The notes below the pieces were generated by a model. It saw only the letters and a list, made by a program, of their open reading frames with translations. It ran no database searches and was not told the DNA's origin. Made by a program: the position numbers and the translations under genes. A DNA stretch of 64,000 nucleotides, from NCBI RefSeq assembly GCF_018704125.1, contig NZ_JAGTIS010000021.1, positions 1 through 64,000 on the forward strand, given 5' to 3'. How positions within the stretch are numbered: position 1 is the first letter of the stretch; each line of letters begins with the position of its first letter. Shown here piece after piece: positions 43,403 to 53,867 of this stretch. Origin of the DNA: Metapseudomonas boanensis (GTDB taxonomy: Bacteria > Pseudomonadota > Gammaproteobacteria > Pseudomonadales > Pseudomonadaceae).

Positions 43403-44968
43403 ATGACTGCCAGCAAAAAGGAACGCAAGCCGATCTCCACCGGTTCCGAGTGGACCTTTGACCTGATCCGCGCCTACGACCGTGAAATCGGACGGATTGC
43501 CGAACGCTATGCACTGGACACCTACCCGAACCAGATCGAGGTGATCACTGCCGAGCAGATGATGGATGCCTATGCCTCGGTGGGGATGCCGCTCGGCTAC
43601 CACCACTGGTCCTACGGCAAGCACTTCCTCAGCACCGAGAAGTCGTATTCCCGGGGGCAAATGGGCCTGGCCTACGAGATCGTCATCAACTCCGATCCCT
43701 GCATCGCCTACCTGATGGAAGAAAACACCATCACCATGCAGGCGCTGGTGATCGCCCACGCCTGCTACGGCCACAACAGCTTCTTCAAGGGCAATTACCT
43801 GTTCCGCACATGGACCGACGCCAGTTCGATCATCGACTACCTGGTGTTCGCCAAGCAGTACATCAATCAGTGCGAGGAGCGCCACGGCATCGATGCCGTG
43901 GAAGACTTGCTGGACTCCTGCCACGCGCTGATGAACTACGGCGTCGACCGCTACAAGCGTCCGTATCCCATCTCCGCCGAGGAGGAACGGCGTCGACAGA
44001 AGGACCGCGAAGAGCACCTGCAGAAACAGATCAACGACCTGTGGCGCACTATCCCCAAAGGCTCCGGCAAGGGAGGGGACAGGGACAATCAGCGCTTCCC
44101 CAGCGAGCCCCAGGAAAACATCCTCTACTTCATCGAAAAACATGCACCACTGCTGGAGCCCTGGCAGCGCGAAGTGGTGCGCATCGTGCGCAAGATCGCT
44201 CAGTACTTCTACCCGCAGCGCCAGACTCAGGTCATGAACGAAGGCTGGGCTACCTTCTGGCACTACACGCTGATGAACGACCTGTATGACGAAGGCCTGG
44301 TCACCGACGGCTTCATGATGGAATTCCTGCAGTCGCATACCAGCGTCGTCTATCAGCCCCCATTCGATAGTCCTTACTACAGCGGCATCAACCCCTACAC
44401 GCTGGGCTTTGCCATGTACCGCGACATCCGGCGCATCTGTGAAGAGCCCACCGAGGAGGACAAGCACTGGTTCCCCGACATCGCCGGCAGCGACTGGCTG
44501 TCGACCCTGAAGTTCGCCATGAAGAGCTTCAAGGATGAGAGCTTCATCCTGCAGTTCCTCTCGCCCAAGGTGATCCGTGACCTCAAGCTGTTCAGCGTCC
44601 TGGACGATGACCAGAAGGAGGAACTGCTGGTGCCCGCGATCCATGACGAACAGGGCTACCGCCTGATCCGCGAAACGCTCGCCGCGCAATACAACCTCGG
44701 CAATCGCGAACCCAATATCCAGATCTGGAGCGTCGACCGTCGCGGTGACCGTTCCCTCACCCTTCGCCATCAGCAACACGACCGCAAGCCCCTGGGCGAA
44801 TCGACCGACGAAGTACTCAAGCACCTGCACCGCCTCTGGGGATTCGATATCCACCTGGAAACACGTCAAGGCGAGCAAATCACCGGGAGCCACCATATTC
44901 CCCCAAAGGGGGAGCGCACTGAGGACGGGGAGTACCCACGCCTGGACCTGATCATTCCACCCATTTGA
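43403..44968 (+). CDS. ycgB: SpoVR-family protein (YcgB)
   Basis: Conserved protein of the PrkA-YeaH-YcgB module; biochemical activity unresolved. The 521-residue product has the family segments IVIAHACYGHNSFFKGN-type and NEGWATFWHY, rich in histidines and acidic residues that could bind metal. It is the last gene of the module. Confidence 0.93.
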   Translation: MTASKKERKPISTGSEWTFDLIRAYDREIGRIAERYALDTYPNQIEVITAEQMMDAYASVGMPLGYHHWSYGKHFLSTEKSYSRGQMGLAYEIVINSDPCIAYLMEENTITMQALVIAHACYGHNSFFKGNYLFRTWTDASSIIDYLVFAKQYINQCEERHGIDAVEDLLDSCHALMNYGVDRYKRPYPISAEEERRRQKDREEHLQKQINDLWRTIPKGSGKGGDRDNQRFPSEPQENILYFIEKHAPLLEPWQREVVRIVRKIAQYFYPQRQTQVMNEGWATFWHYTLMNDLYDEGLVTDGFMMEFLQSHTSVVYQPPFDSPYYSGINPYTLGFAMYRDIRRICEEPTEEDKHWFPDIAGSDWLSTLKFAMKSFKDESFILQFLSPKVIRDLKLFSVLDDDQKEELLVPAIHDEQGYRLIRETLAAQYNLGNREPNIQIWSVDRRGDRSLTLRHQQHDRKPLGESTDEVLKHLHRLWGFDIHLETRQGEQITGSHHIPPKGERTEDGEYPRLDLIIPPI

Positions 44969-45031
44969 TCGGTTGACCGCGTGCCCGACGCCCACCGAGC
45001 ATGTGGTCATCTCCCCAGGGAGCGTCCTCAG

Positions 45032-45193
45032 ATGCGCCTCTTCTCCATCCTGGTGCTGTGCCCGGCCCCGGCCACCTGTTCCAGCCCCATCCTGCAGATC
45101 CGCGTCCTGCAGCCAGCCGGCCCCGAGCGTTCCGGGCGCAGCAGCTTCGAACTGTTCGCCCCCGAACAGGCCGTGGACGGCGAACTTCTCTGA
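45032..45193 (+). CDS. Possible small hypothetical protein (53 aa)
   Basis: An ATG at 45032 preceded by AGGGAG opens a 53-codon frame beginning MRLFSILVLCPAP. It has a hydrophobic N-terminus and two cysteines, then a charged tail. It fills part of the 510-base gap after spoVR. No family is recognised, and a long antisense frame also crosses here, so coding status is uncertain. Confidence 0.3.
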   Translation: MRLFSILVLCPAPATCSSPILQIRVLQPAGPERSGRSSFELFAPEQAVDGELL

Positions 45194-45303
45194 GAAGGGC
45201 TCGCCAGCACAGACCTCCGCCCCTCCCGCTACAGCACTGCACTTCTGGAAAGCGCGGTCCGCAGACTGATCGAGCAGATCCCGCAGGCACAATAGCCCGC
45301 CCC

Positions 45304-45413
45304 GGCGGGAGCAAATTGATTCGCGAAGGACCGCAAAGCGCCCCCTGGCAGGAAACTGTTTGAGGCCAGCACGACAGGCCCCAGGCCCGTTCGCGAATGA
45401 ATTCGTCCCCACG
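45304..45413. repeat. Inverted REP pair (BIME-like)
   Basis: Two REP-type units in opposite orientation: GGGAGCAAATTGATTCGCG at about 45307-45325 and its inverted relative TTCGCGAATGAATTCGTCCC at about 45390-45409. Such pairs are common targets of REP-associated tyrosine transposases in pseudomonads and usually lie in intergenic gaps, as here between spoVR and cca. Confidence 0.75.
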
Positions 45414-45478
45414 ACGGATCCCCGCATTCCTCTGCTTCAACAGCCAGGCTGCTATCCTCCGCATCCACGGAGGCATGC

Positions 45479-46711
45479 ATGCAGATATACAAAGTTGGTG
45501 GCGCAGTACGTGATCGCCTGTTGGGACGCCCGGTCGTCGAGAACGATTGGGTCGTGGTGGGCGCATCGGCCGAAGAAATGCTGGAAAAGGGCTTCCGCCC
45601 GGTCGGAGCCGACTTTCCCGTGTTCCTGCACCCAGAAACCGGCGAGGAATATGCCCTCGCCCGCACCGAGCGCAAAAGCGGTAGAGGCTACGGCGGGTTC
45701 ACCTTCTTCGCCAGCCCGGATGTCACCCTGGAGCAAGACCTGATCCGCCGCGACCTGACCGTCAACGCCATGGCTGAAGACGACGAGGGCCAGGTCATCG
45801 ACCCTTACGGCGGCCAGCGTGACCTCGAAGCCAGGCTGCTGCGCCATGTCTCCCCCGCGTTCGCTGAAGACCCGCTGCGGGTGCTGCGAGTCGCCCGCTT
45901 CGCTGCACGCTACGCCCCACTCGGCTTCCGCGTGGCCGAGGAAACCCTGGAACTGATGCGTCAGATCGCCGAGTCCGGTGAGCTCGACGCGCTGACCCCG
46001 GAACGCAGCTGGAAGGAAATTGCCCGTGCGCTCATGGAACCCAGCCCGGATGTGTTCATCCAAGTCCTGCGCGATTGCTGCGCGCTCAAGGCCTGGCTCC
46101 CGGAACTGGACAGCCTGTTCGGCGTCCCACAGCCGGCCCAGCACCATCCGGAGGTGGACACCGGCATCCATATCCTCGCCGTGCTGCGCCAATGCGCCAT
46201 GCACGAACAACCGCTGGATGTGCGCTGGGCCTGCCTGCTGCATGACCTCGGCAAAGGCCTCACCCCGGAAGCGGAATGGCCACAACACATCGCCCACGAA
46301 AAACGCGGCATACGTCTCATCCAGGCGGTCAATGAACGCTGCAAGGCCCCGCGCGACTGCCAGGAACTGGCCGTTCTAGTGGGCGAATTTCACACCCACG
46401 CCCATCGAGCCCTGGAGCTCAAGGCTTCGACCCTGCTGGACCTGTTACAGCGGTTCGATGTCTACAGGCGCCCACAGCGATTCGAAGCCTTCATCGCAGC
46501 TTGCGAGATGGATGCCCGCGGCCGCAGCGGGCTTGAACAGCGTGCCTACCCTCAGGCCGATTACCTGCGCAGCGCAGCGACCGTCGCCCGCGCGGTCGCA
46601 GTGCAACCGCTACTGGAGCGAGGCCTGAAGGGAGCGGAACTGGGTGAGGCGCTCAAGGCAGAACGCCTTGAGGCGCTGAAGATTCACAAGGAATCTGGCG
46701 GGAATGCCTGA
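45479..46711 (+). CDS. cca: Multifunctional CCA-adding enzyme
   Basis: tRNA nucleotidyltransferase that builds or repairs the 3' CCA, with an added HD phosphohydrolase domain. The 410-residue product starts [12 protein letters not shown] and has [10 protein letters not shown] and [15 protein letters not shown]. The HD motif is in CLLHDLGKG (about residue 255). It converges on folK with a 28-base overlap of the 3' ends. Confidence 0.95.
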   Translation: MQIYKVGGAVRDRLLGRPVVENDWVVVGASAEEMLEKGFRPVGADFPVFLHPETGEEYALARTERKSGRGYGGFTFFASPDVTLEQDLIRRDLTVNAMAEDDEGQVIDPYGGQRDLEARLLRHVSPAFAEDPLRVLRVARFAARYAPLGFRVAEETLELMRQIAESGELDALTPERSWKEIARALMEPSPDVFIQVLRDCCALKAWLPELDSLFGVPQPAQHHPEVDTGIHILAVLRQCAMHEQPLDVRWACLLHDLGKGLTPEAEWPQHIAHEKRGIRLIQAVNERCKAPRDCQELAVLVGEFHTHAHRALELKASTLLDLLQRFDVYRRPQRFEAFIAACEMDARGRSGLEQRAYPQADYLRSAATVARAVAVQPLLERGLKGAELGEALKAERLEALKIHKESGGNA

Positions 46712-47226
46712 CGCAGCGGTGCCGGGGTAAGCTCGGCCCCGCGCCACAGGAACGACACCGGCCAAAGCGATTGCTGGATCTGCGCCGCCTTCCAGAGTTC
46801 GGCGAAGGTGCGCCCATCCACCGGGTGAGCCAGATCGGGGGCCAGCAGCGACAGCGGCCAGAGGACAAAGGCGTTCTTCAGCACTTCGGCACGCGGAAGA
46901 ACCAACCCGTCGAAATTTCCGACGCGGTCACCGTACAGCAGGACGTCGATGTCCAGCGGCAGGCCCTTGCGGCCCGGCGCATAGCGACCATTGTCAGCCT
47001 CGATCACCTTCAGTCGACGGTCCAGTTCATGCAACGGCAGGTCGGTGCGAGCCGATACGACCAGGTTGAAAAAGTGCCCGCTCTTGATCCCCACTGCCCG
47101 GCTCTCGAACACCGGAGAGCAACGAATGTCGTGGAGGAATTCAGCCAAGGCCTCAAGCCCGGCGGTCAGGTTGCGCTCGCGCTCAACGTTGCTGCCGAGG
47201 CCCAGAAAAACAGGTATCAGCGACAT
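46684..47226 (-). CDS. folK: 6-hydroxymethyl-7,8-dihydropterin pyrophosphokinase (HPPK) family
   Basis: Folate synthesis enzyme transferring pyrophosphate to hydroxymethyl-dihydropterin. The 180-residue product has FLGLGSN near the start, the [20 protein letters not shown] catalytic loop and [16 protein letters not shown]. The C-terminus is longer than minimal HPPK. Pseudomonads carry a second folK with panBC, so this may be the paralogue. It overlaps folB by 10 bases. Confidence 0.85.
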   Translation of the reverse strand: MSLIPVFLGLGSNVERERNLTAGLEALAEFLHDIRCSPVFESRAVGIKSGHFFNLVVSARTDLPLHELDRRLKVIEADNGRYAPGRKGLPLDIDVLLYGDRVGNFDGLVLPRAEVLKNAFVLWPLSLLAPDLAHPVDGRTFAELWKAAQIQQSLWPVSFLWRGAELTPAPLRQAFPPDSL

Positions 47227-47570
47227 CCGCGCTCGATCTCCACGCCGACACTGCTGGCCGCCGGTACCGCTCCCGGCTTGTGCAGCTTCAATCGCAACCA
47301 GGGAATATTGAATTCGGCCATCAGTAGCGCGGCCAAGCGTTCGGCAAAAGTCTCCACCAGCAGGAACTGGCTTTCAGTGGCGAATGCCTGGATACGCTGG
47401 GAAACAGACGCATAGTCAAGGGCCAGGGTCAGGTCGTCGCCGTCCGCTGCTGGACGATTGTCCCACCCCAGTTGCAGGTCAAGCCGCAAGCATTGGCGAA
47501 TGCTGCGTTCCCAGTCATAGGCGCCGATGACCGTATCGACCTCCAGACCCTCGATGAAAACCGTGTCCAC
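47217..47570 (-). CDS. folB: Dihydroneopterin aldolase family protein
   Basis: Folate pathway aldolase/epimerase of 117 residues. Family motifs are the N-terminal [29 protein letters not shown] and VETFAERLA with the conserved Glu. It is divergent from plsY (51 bases apart) and overlaps folK. Confidence 0.92.
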   Translation of the reverse strand: MDTVFIEGLEVDTVIGAYDWERSIRQCLRLDLQLGWDNRPAADGDDLTLALDYASVSQRIQAFATESQFLLVETFAERLAALLMAEFNIPWLRLKLHKPGAVPAASSVGVEIERGCR

Positions 47571-47621
47571 GTCAGTGCTGCCCCGCTAGAATCGGGACTT
47601 CCTCGCCCCGGAATGGATACC

Positions 47622-48191
47622 ATGTTTTGGCTGCTGGCGACTCTCGCCTACCTGCTCGGATCGTTGTCCTTCGCCATTCTGCTCAGCCGGTTGTTTGGCA
47701 CGGTCGACCCGCGTGCCCAGGGTTCCGGCAACCCCGGCGCCACCAACATGCTGCGGGTGGCAGGAAAGAAACTTGCGATCCTGACCCTTTTCGGAGACCT
47801 GGCCAAAGGCCTGGCGCCGGTGCTGGTCGCCTCACTATTGGGCCTGGGCATCCAGCAGCAAGCCTGGATAGGCCTTGCCGCGGTGCTTGGACACCTTTAT
47901 CCCTTGTACTTCCGTTTCCGCGGCGGCAAAGGGGTCGCTACGGCTGCAGGCATGCTGCTCGGGCTCTACCCACCCGCCGCACTGCTGGCTATTGCCGCGT
48001 GGATGCTGACCTTCTACCTGACCCGCACCAGCTCGTTGGCGGCATTGATCGCCACGCCACTGACCCTGCCGCTACTGGCCTGGCAGCAACCCGGCGCCCT
48101 ATTGCCGATGACCCTGCTGACCGGACTCATCGTCTGGCGTCATCGCGGCAATCTACGCGACCTTTTCGCCGGGCGCGAACGACATTTCTGA
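47622..48191 (+). CDS. plsY: Acyl-phosphate:glycerol-3-phosphate acyltransferase
   Basis: Integral membrane enzyme that makes lysophosphatidic acid from acyl phosphate, the first step of phospholipid synthesis with PlsX. The 189-residue product has about five helices and the loops [17 protein letters not shown] and [12 protein letters not shown] at 47622 (MFWLLA) is preferred; ATG at 47613 is possible. Confidence 0.95.
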   Translation: MFWLLATLAYLLGSLSFAILLSRLFGTVDPRAQGSGNPGATNMLRVAGKKLAILTLFGDLAKGLAPVLVASLLGLGIQQQAWIGLAAVLGHLYPLYFRFRGGKGVATAAGMLLGLYPPAALLAIAAWMLTFYLTRTSSLAALIATPLTLPLLAWQQPGALLPMTLLTGLIVWRHRGNLRDLFAGRERHF

Positions 48192-48222
48192 ATCCGATGA
48201 GTGAATGGGGCTCAGCCAGCAG

Positions 48223-49248
48223 TCAAACCGCTGGCAAGCTCTCCATCGGCCAGCGCGCCTGCACGGCAATCGCCGGACCGTCATGCTGCCCTGCCAGCAA
48301 ACGCTGGCAGCCCGCATAGGCGATCATGGCCCCGTTATCAGTGCAGAACCGTGGACGCGCGTAGAACACATCGCCCTTCAGCTCACCCAGCATCTTGGCA
48401 AGGGCCTGGCGCAGTGCCTGATTGGCGCTGACACCACCGGCGATGACCAGACGCTTCAGCCCGGTCTGTTTGAGGGCGCGCTTGCACTTGATGGTGAGAG
48501 TCTCCACCACTGCCTGCTCGAACGCCAGAGCGATGTCGCAACGGGTTTGCTCACCGTCGTCCCCAGCACCGCGGCACTGCTGCCAGGTATTGAGCGCGAA
48601 GGTTTTCAGGCCACTGAAGCTGAAATCCAGCCCCGGGCGATCCGTCATCGGTCGAGGAAAGGTGAAACGGCCTGGGGTACCACTCATCGCCAGGCGAGCG
48701 ATCTCAGGCCCGCCGGGATAGCCCAGGCCGATCAGCTTGGCAGTCTTGTCGAACGCCTCGCCGGCCGCATCGTCCACCGATTCGCCAAGCAACTCGTAAC
48801 GGCCGATGCCATCGACGCGCACCAACTGCGTGTGGCCGCCGGAAACCAGCAGAGCGACGAACGGAAACTCCGGCGGCTGCTCCTCCAGCATGGGCGCCAG
48901 CAGGTGGCCCTCCATATGGTGAACGCCAAGCGCCGGCACGCCCCAGGCAAACGCCATGGCCTGAGCGCAGGACGCCCCGACCAGCAATGCACCTACCAGC
49001 CCGGGGCCGGCGGTGTAGGCGATGCCATCGATATCGGAGGGCACGCAGCCGGCTTCGTCCAGCACCTGGCGCAGCAAGGGCAGCATGCGCTTGACGTGAT
49101 CGCGCGACGCCAACTCAGGCACGACGCCGCCGTAGACCCTGTGCAGGTCGATCTGACTGAACAGCGCATCGGCCAGCAGGCCACGTTCGCTGTCATAGAG
49201 TGCGACGCCGGTTTCGTCGCAGGAGGTTTCCAACCCCAGCACTAGCAT
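48223..49248 (-). CDS. tsaD: tRNA N6-threonylcarbamoyladenosine transferase subunit TsaD
   Basis: Catalytic subunit for t6A37 formation in ANN-decoding tRNAs. The 341-residue ASKHA-fold protein has metal ligands His111 and His115 (GVHHMEGHL), [10 protein letters not shown] and [10 protein letters not shown]. It is divergent from rpsU. Confidence 0.96.
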   Translation of the reverse strand: MLVLGLETSCDETGVALYDSERGLLADALFSQIDLHRVYGGVVPELASRDHVKRMLPLLRQVLDEAGCVPSDIDGIAYTAGPGLVGALLVGASCAQAMAFAWGVPALGVHHMEGHLLAPMLEEQPPEFPFVALLVSGGHTQLVRVDGIGRYELLGESVDDAAGEAFDKTAKLIGLGYPGGPEIARLAMSGTPGRFTFPRPMTDRPGLDFSFSGLKTFALNTWQQCRGAGDDGEQTRCDIALAFEQAVVETLTIKCKRALKQTGLKRLVIAGGVSANQALRQALAKMLGELKGDVFYARPRFCTDNGAMIAYAGCQRLLAGQHDGPAIAVQARWPMESLPAV

Positions 49249-49454
49249 GGGTATGAGCCTTCAGGCCTAGCCAAACAAGAAGGCGCGAATCATAATCGCC
49301 GCCCCTCGCCCCGACCAGTGGTTTTCGACTGAAGGCTTTGCATTCCAGGGCCCGAGGCGTTAATATCCGCAGCCCTTGAAATCCGACGCGCCACCGAGCC
49401 TACTTTTTGCCGGAATGCGTCGACCATTCGGTAATTGATGAAGGTACGACCTGG

Positions 49455-49670
49455 ATGCCAGCCGTCAAAGTAAAAGAGAACGAACCCTTCGACGTAGCCC
49501 TGCGTCGTTTCAAGCGCTCCTGCGAAAAAGCCGGTGTACTGGCCGAAGTTCGCAGCCGCGAGTTCTACGAGAAGCCCACTGCTGAGCGTAAGCGCAAAGC
49601 TGCTGCTGCAGTTAAGCGTCACGCCAAAAAAGTGCAGCGCGAGCAGCGCCGCCGCGAGCGCCTGTACTGA
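49455..49670 (+). CDS. rpsU: 30S ribosomal protein S21
   Basis: Small, highly basic 71-residue ribosomal protein. The start at 49455 ([13 protein letters not shown]) gives the exact family length. It is the first gene of the macromolecular synthesis operon rpsU-dnaG-rpoD. Confidence 0.97.
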   Translation: MPAVKVKENEPFDVALRRFKRSCEKAGVLAEVRSREFYEKPTAERKRKAAAAVKRHAKKVQREQRRRERLY

Positions 49671-49742
49671 GTTAACAGGCTCCGCAGCACGCTCTAGCAT
49701 CGCCCGGCCACGGCCGGGCGAGTGCATTTAAGCAGCACAGAA

Positions 49743-49777
49743 GACTCCGCTTCGCTACGGCGATAGCCGGAGTTTTT
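49743..49777 (+). terminator. Internal terminator between rpsU and dnaG
   Basis: Stem ACTCCG / CGGAGT with an inner CGC/GCG pair and a run of six Ts. A GC-only hairpin CGCCCGGCC/GGCCGGGCG lies just upstream (49701-49720). In E. coli a leaky terminator at this position sets the S21:primase ratio; the same role is inferred. Confidence 0.8.
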
Positions 49778-49862
49778 TGCTTTCTAGCGCACGTCGCTCG
49801 CCCCCTGTTTCGCCCACCGAGCGGGGAGTATGCTTCGAACCTCAAAGCGCCCCGAGCACCCT

Positions 49863-51839
49863 ATGGCCGGTCTGATCCCCCAAGGCTTCATCGATGATCT
49901 GCTGAACCGCACCGACATTGTCGAAGTGGTGGGTTCACGCATCCAATTGAAGAAGGCCGGCAAGAACTACACCGCGCGCTGCCCCTTCCACAACGAGAAG
50001 ACACCGTCCTTCAGCGTCAGCCCGGACAAACAGTTCTACTACTGCTTCGGCTGCGGTGCCGGCGGTAACGCCCTTGGCTTCATCATGGACCACGACCACC
50101 TGGACTTTCCCCAGGCGGTCGAGGACCTGGCCAAGCGCGCCGGGCTGGATGTACCGCGAGAAGAGAGCGGGCGCAGCAACAAGCCCCGCCAGCCGACCGA
50201 CTCCCCGCTCTACCCCCTGCTGACGGCGGCCTCTGACTACTATCGACAGGCATTGAAAAACCACCCGACCCGCAAGGCTGCGGTCGAGTACCTGAAAGGG
50301 CGCGGACTCACCGGCGAAATCGCCCGTGACTTTGCCCTCGGCTTCGCCCCGCCCGGCTGGGACAACCTGCTCAAGCACATGGGCGGTGACAGCCTTCAGC
50401 AGAAAAGCATGATCGATGCCGGTCTGCTGATCGAAAACGCTGACACCGGCAAACGCTACGATCGCTTCCGCGACCGCGTGATGTTCCCCATTCGCGACAG
50501 CCGCGGGCGGATTATCGCTTTCGGCGGCCGGGTGCTGGGCGATGACAAGCCCAAGTACCTCAACTCCCCGGAAACGCCGGTGTTCCACAAAGGCCAGGAG
50601 CTGTACGGCCTTTATGAAGCGCGCAAGCACAACCGCAGCCTCGACGAAATCATGGTCGTAGAAGGCTACATGGACGTCATAGCCCTCGCCCAACAAGGCC
50701 TGCGCAATGCCGTCGCCACCCTTGGTACCGCCACCAGCGAAGAGCACATCAAGCGCCTGTTCCGCCTGGTGCCGAGCATCCTGTTCTGCTTCGACGGCGA
50801 CCAAGCCGGTCGCAAGGCCGCCTGGCGCGCGCTCGAAGCCGCCCTGCCAAGCCTGGAAGACGGTCGGCGTGCGCGCTTCCTGTTCCTCCCCGAAGGCGAA
50901 GACCCCGACAGCCTGGTCCGCAAGGAGGGCACCGACGCCTTCCTGGCCCGCATCACCCAGCATGCCCAGCCCCTGGCGGATTACTTCTTCCAGCAACTGA
51001 CCGAAGAGGCGAACCCCAGCTCACTGGAAGGCAAGGCACACCTGGCCACCCTTGCCGCTCCGCTGATCGAACGCGTGCCCGGCGCCAACCTGCGCACCCT
51101 GATGCGCCAGCGCCTGGCGGAAATCACCGGGCTCAACAACGACGCCCTCGGTCGCATGGCGAGAACCACCGCCAGCCCCCCCACCAGCAGTGAGCCCCAG
51201 ACGTCGGACGACAGCTATTACGACAGCATCTCCGGCTACAGCGACTATCACGAGCCGGACCCGTCCCAGTACTTCGAATCGCCCGCCGCGCCCCAGGGAA
51301 ACTGGAAAAAAGACGAACGGCGCAAGGACAGCTGGAAGAAGGATGGCAAGAAGTGGGACAAGTCGGGGCGCGGAGATTTCAAGCGCCCGCCACGCACCGA
51401 AGTCAGTGTCGAATCGCCCACACTCACCGCACTTCGCACCCTTCTTCACCACCCTTCACTGGCGCAGAAAGTCGAAGATGCCAGCCATTTCGCGGCAGAA
51501 GACGATACCTACGCCCAGCTGATGGTGTCACTGGTGGAGGCCGTCCAGAAGAACCCGAAACTGCGTTCGCTGCAGCTGATTGCCCGCTGGCACGGCACCG
51601 AACAGGGCCGACTGCTGCGCGCCCTGGCGGAAAAGGAATGGCTGATTTCCAGCGATAACCTTGAACAACAGTTTTTCGACACTATAACTAGGTTGTCGGC
51701 TCGCCAGCGGGAACGCCGCTTGGAAAATCTGCTGCGGAAAGCGCGGCAAAGCGAACTCAGCGCAGAAGAGAAAGATCAGCTGCGCGACCTCCTCAGCCGC
51801 AACACGTCTCCCCTGACTCCGACCTCAACTGGCGCGTAA
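49863..51839 (+). CDS. dnaG: DNA primase
   Basis: Makes RNA primers for replication. The 658-residue product has a CHC2 zinc domain (C40, H43, C61, C64) and the TOPRIM core with VVEGYMDV and FDGDQAGRKAAW. A charged linker (about 440-520) and a C-terminal DnaB-binding domain follow. The start at 49863 (MAGLIPQGF) fits the family. In PAO1 one further small gene lies between rpsU and dnaG; it is absent here. Confidence 0.96.
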   Translation: MAGLIPQGFIDDLLNRTDIVEVVGSRIQLKKAGKNYTARCPFHNEKTPSFSVSPDKQFYYCFGCGAGGNALGFIMDHDHLDFPQAVEDLAKRAGLDVPREESGRSNKPRQPTDSPLYPLLTAASDYYRQALKNHPTRKAAVEYLKGRGLTGEIARDFALGFAPPGWDNLLKHMGGDSLQQKSMIDAGLLIENADTGKRYDRFRDRVMFPIRDSRGRIIAFGGRVLGDDKPKYLNSPETPVFHKGQELYGLYEARKHNRSLDEIMVVEGYMDVIALAQQGLRNAVATLGTATSEEHIKRLFRLVPSILFCFDGDQAGRKAAWRALEAALPSLEDGRRARFLFLPEGEDPDSLVRKEGTDAFLARITQHAQPLADYFFQQLTEEANPSSLEGKAHLATLAAPLIERVPGANLRTLMRQRLAEITGLNNDALGRMARTTASPPTSSEPQTSDDSYYDSISGYSDYHEPDPSQYFESPAAPQGNWKKDERRKDSWKKDGKKWDKSGRGDFKRPPRTEVSVESPTLTALRTLLHHPSLAQKVEDASHFAAEDDTYAQLMVSLVEAVQKNPKLRSLQLIARWHGTEQGRLLRALAEKEWLISSDNLEQQFFDTITRLSARQRERRLENLLRKARQSELSAEEKDQLRDLLSRNTSPLTPTSTGA

Positions 51840-51906
51840 GGCCCCGGATCAGGTATAATCCTCGGCTTGTTTTCAGCCCGCCAAGACCTTAAGTGGATAG
51901 GGTGCC

Positions 51907-53760
51907 ATGTCCGGAAAAGCGCAACAGCAGTCTCGCCTCAAAGAGTTGATCGCCCGTGGCCGTGAGCAGGGATACCTGACTTACGCGGAGGTCAACGACC
52001 ACCTGCCGGAGGATATTTCCGATCCGGAACAGGTGGAAGATATCATCCGCATGATCAACGACATGGGGATCAACGTATTCGAGAGTGCTCCGGATGCGGA
52101 TGCCCTGTTGCTGGCCGAAGCCGACACCGACGAAGCCGCAGCCGAGGAAGCTGCAGCCGCCCTCGCTGCTGTCGAGACCGATATTGGCCGCACCACCGAC
52201 CCCGTGCGCATGTACATGCGTGAAATGGGTACCGTGGAACTGCTGACCCGCGAAGGCGAGATCGAAATCGCCAAACGCATCGAGGAAGGCATCCGCGAGG
52301 TGATGAGCGCCATCGCCCACTTCCCAGGGGCGGTCGACGGCATTCTCTCCGAGTACCAGCGCGTCACCACTGAAGGTGGCCGCCTCTCCGACGTTCTCAG
52401 CGGCTACATCGACCCCGATGACGGCACCCTGCCGGCAGAAGAAGTCGAGCCTGTCGAGCTGAAGGACAACGCCGCCGCGGCCAAAGACAAGGACGAGGAC
52501 GAAGAGGAAGAAGGCGAAAGCGACGACGCCGAGGAAGAAGGCGACGGTGGTCCGGACCCGGAAGAGGCCCTGCGCCGCTTCACGGCAGTATCCGACCAGC
52601 TGGAAAACGCCAAGAAGGCCTTGAAGAAGCACGGTCGCGGCAGCAAGCAAGCGGCTGAAGAACTGCTCGCCCTGGCTGAACTGTTCATGCCGATCAAGCT
52701 GGTGCCGAAGCAATTCGACGCCCTGGTGGAGAAGGTCCGCGGTGCACTGGACCGTGTCCGTGCCCAAGAACGCGCCATCATGCAGCTCTGCGTCCGCGAC
52801 GCACGCATGCCGCGCGCCGACTTCCTGCGCCTGTTCCCGAGCAACGAAGTCGACCTGACCTGGGCCGACGGCCTGGCCAAGGGCAAAGCCAAGTACGCCG
52901 AAGCCATCGGCCGCCTGGTGGACGACATCAAGCGCAACCAGCAGAAGCTGGTGGACCTTGAGAAGGAAGTCGACCTGACGGTCAACGACATCAAGGACAT
53001 CAACCGCCGGATGTCGATCGGTGAGGCCAAGGCTCGCCGGGCGAAGAAGGAAATGGTCGAGGCCAACCTGCGTCTCGTGATTTCCATCGCCAAGAAGTAC
53101 ACCAACCGTGGCCTGCAATTCCTCGACCTGATCCAGGAAGGCAACATCGGCTTGATGAAGGCGGTAGACAAGTTCGAATACCGTCGCGGTTACAAGTTCT
53201 CGACCTATGCCACCTGGTGGATTCGCCAGGCAATCACCCGCTCTATCGCGGACCAGGCGCGCACCATCCGTATCCCGGTGCACATGATCGAGACCATCAA
53301 CAAGCTGAACCGTATTTCCCGCCAGATGCTGCAGGAAATGGGCCGCGAACCCACGCCGGAAGAACTGGGCGAGCGCATGGAGATGCCTGAGGACAAGATC
53401 CGCAAGGTTCTGAAGATCGCCAAAGAGCCGATCTCCATGGAAACCCCGATCGGCGACGACGAAGACTCGCATCTGGGTGACTTCATCGAGGACTCCACCA
53501 TGCAGTCCCCGATCGACGTCGCCACCGTGGAAAGCCTCAAGGAAGCGACCCGCGAAGTGCTGGCCGGCCTCACCGCCCGTGAAGCCAAGGTCCTGCGCAT
53601 GCGCTTCGGCATCGACATGAATACCGACCACACCCTCGAGGAAGTCGGCAAGCAGTTCGATGTGACCCGAGAGCGTATCCGCCAGATCGAAGCCAAGGCG
53701 TTGCGCAAGCTGCGTCACCCGTCTCGAAGCGAGCATCTCCGCTCCTTCCTCGACGAATAA
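51907..53760 (+). CDS. rpoD: RNA polymerase sigma-70 factor RpoD
   Basis: Primary sigma factor of 617 residues. It shows region 1.1 (about 1-80), region 1.2 with [11 protein letters not shown], and a non-conserved region with an acidic stretch (about 190-220). Regions 2.1-2.4 include [12 protein letters not shown], and regions 3 and 4.2 carry the [16 protein letters not shown] helix. A TATAAT-like hexamer (51854-51859) precedes the gene and may be a minor promoter. Confidence 0.98.
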   Translation: MSGKAQQQSRLKELIARGREQGYLTYAEVNDHLPEDISDPEQVEDIIRMINDMGINVFESAPDADALLLAEADTDEAAAEEAAAALAAVETDIGRTTDPVRMYMREMGTVELLTREGEIEIAKRIEEGIREVMSAIAHFPGAVDGILSEYQRVTTEGGRLSDVLSGYIDPDDGTLPAEEVEPVELKDNAAAAKDKDEDEEEEGESDDAEEEGDGGPDPEEALRRFTAVSDQLENAKKALKKHGRGSKQAAEELLALAELFMPIKLVPKQFDALVEKVRGALDRVRAQERAIMQLCVRDARMPRADFLRLFPSNEVDLTWADGLAKGKAKYAEAIGRLVDDIKRNQQKLVDLEKEVDLTVNDIKDINRRMSIGEAKARRAKKEMVEANLRLVISIAKKYTNRGLQFLDLIQEGNIGLMKAVDKFEYRRGYKFSTYATWWIRQAITRSIADQARTIRIPVHMIETINKLNRISRQMLQEMGREPTPEELGERMEMPEDKIRKVLKIAKEPISMETPIGDDEDSHLGDFIEDSTMQSPIDVATVESLKEATREVLAGLTAREAKVLRMRFGIDMNTDHTLEEVGKQFDVTRERIRQIEAKALRKLRHPSRSEHLRSFLDE

Positions 53761-53768
53761 GCCCTCCC

Positions 53769-53795
53769 AGAACCCCCGGCCAGTCCGGGGGTTCT
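53769..53795 (+). terminator. Terminator after rpoD
   Basis: Perfect 11-base stem AGAACCCCCGG / CCGGGGGTTCT with a 5-base loop, followed by a T-rich stretch. Confidence 0.8.
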
Positions 53796-53867
53796 GCTTT
53801 CTGCTTCCTACTGGCCAGCAGCCACGTCTACACTGCCCACTGTCATCCCTCAACGAATGAGGCCGCC

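Noticed and set aside
43241-45427. 728-residue minus-strand frame across spoVR and the gap after it
   Set aside because: Antisense to the well-supported SpoVR gene; repeated hydrophobic/valine-rich shadow pattern with no motif.
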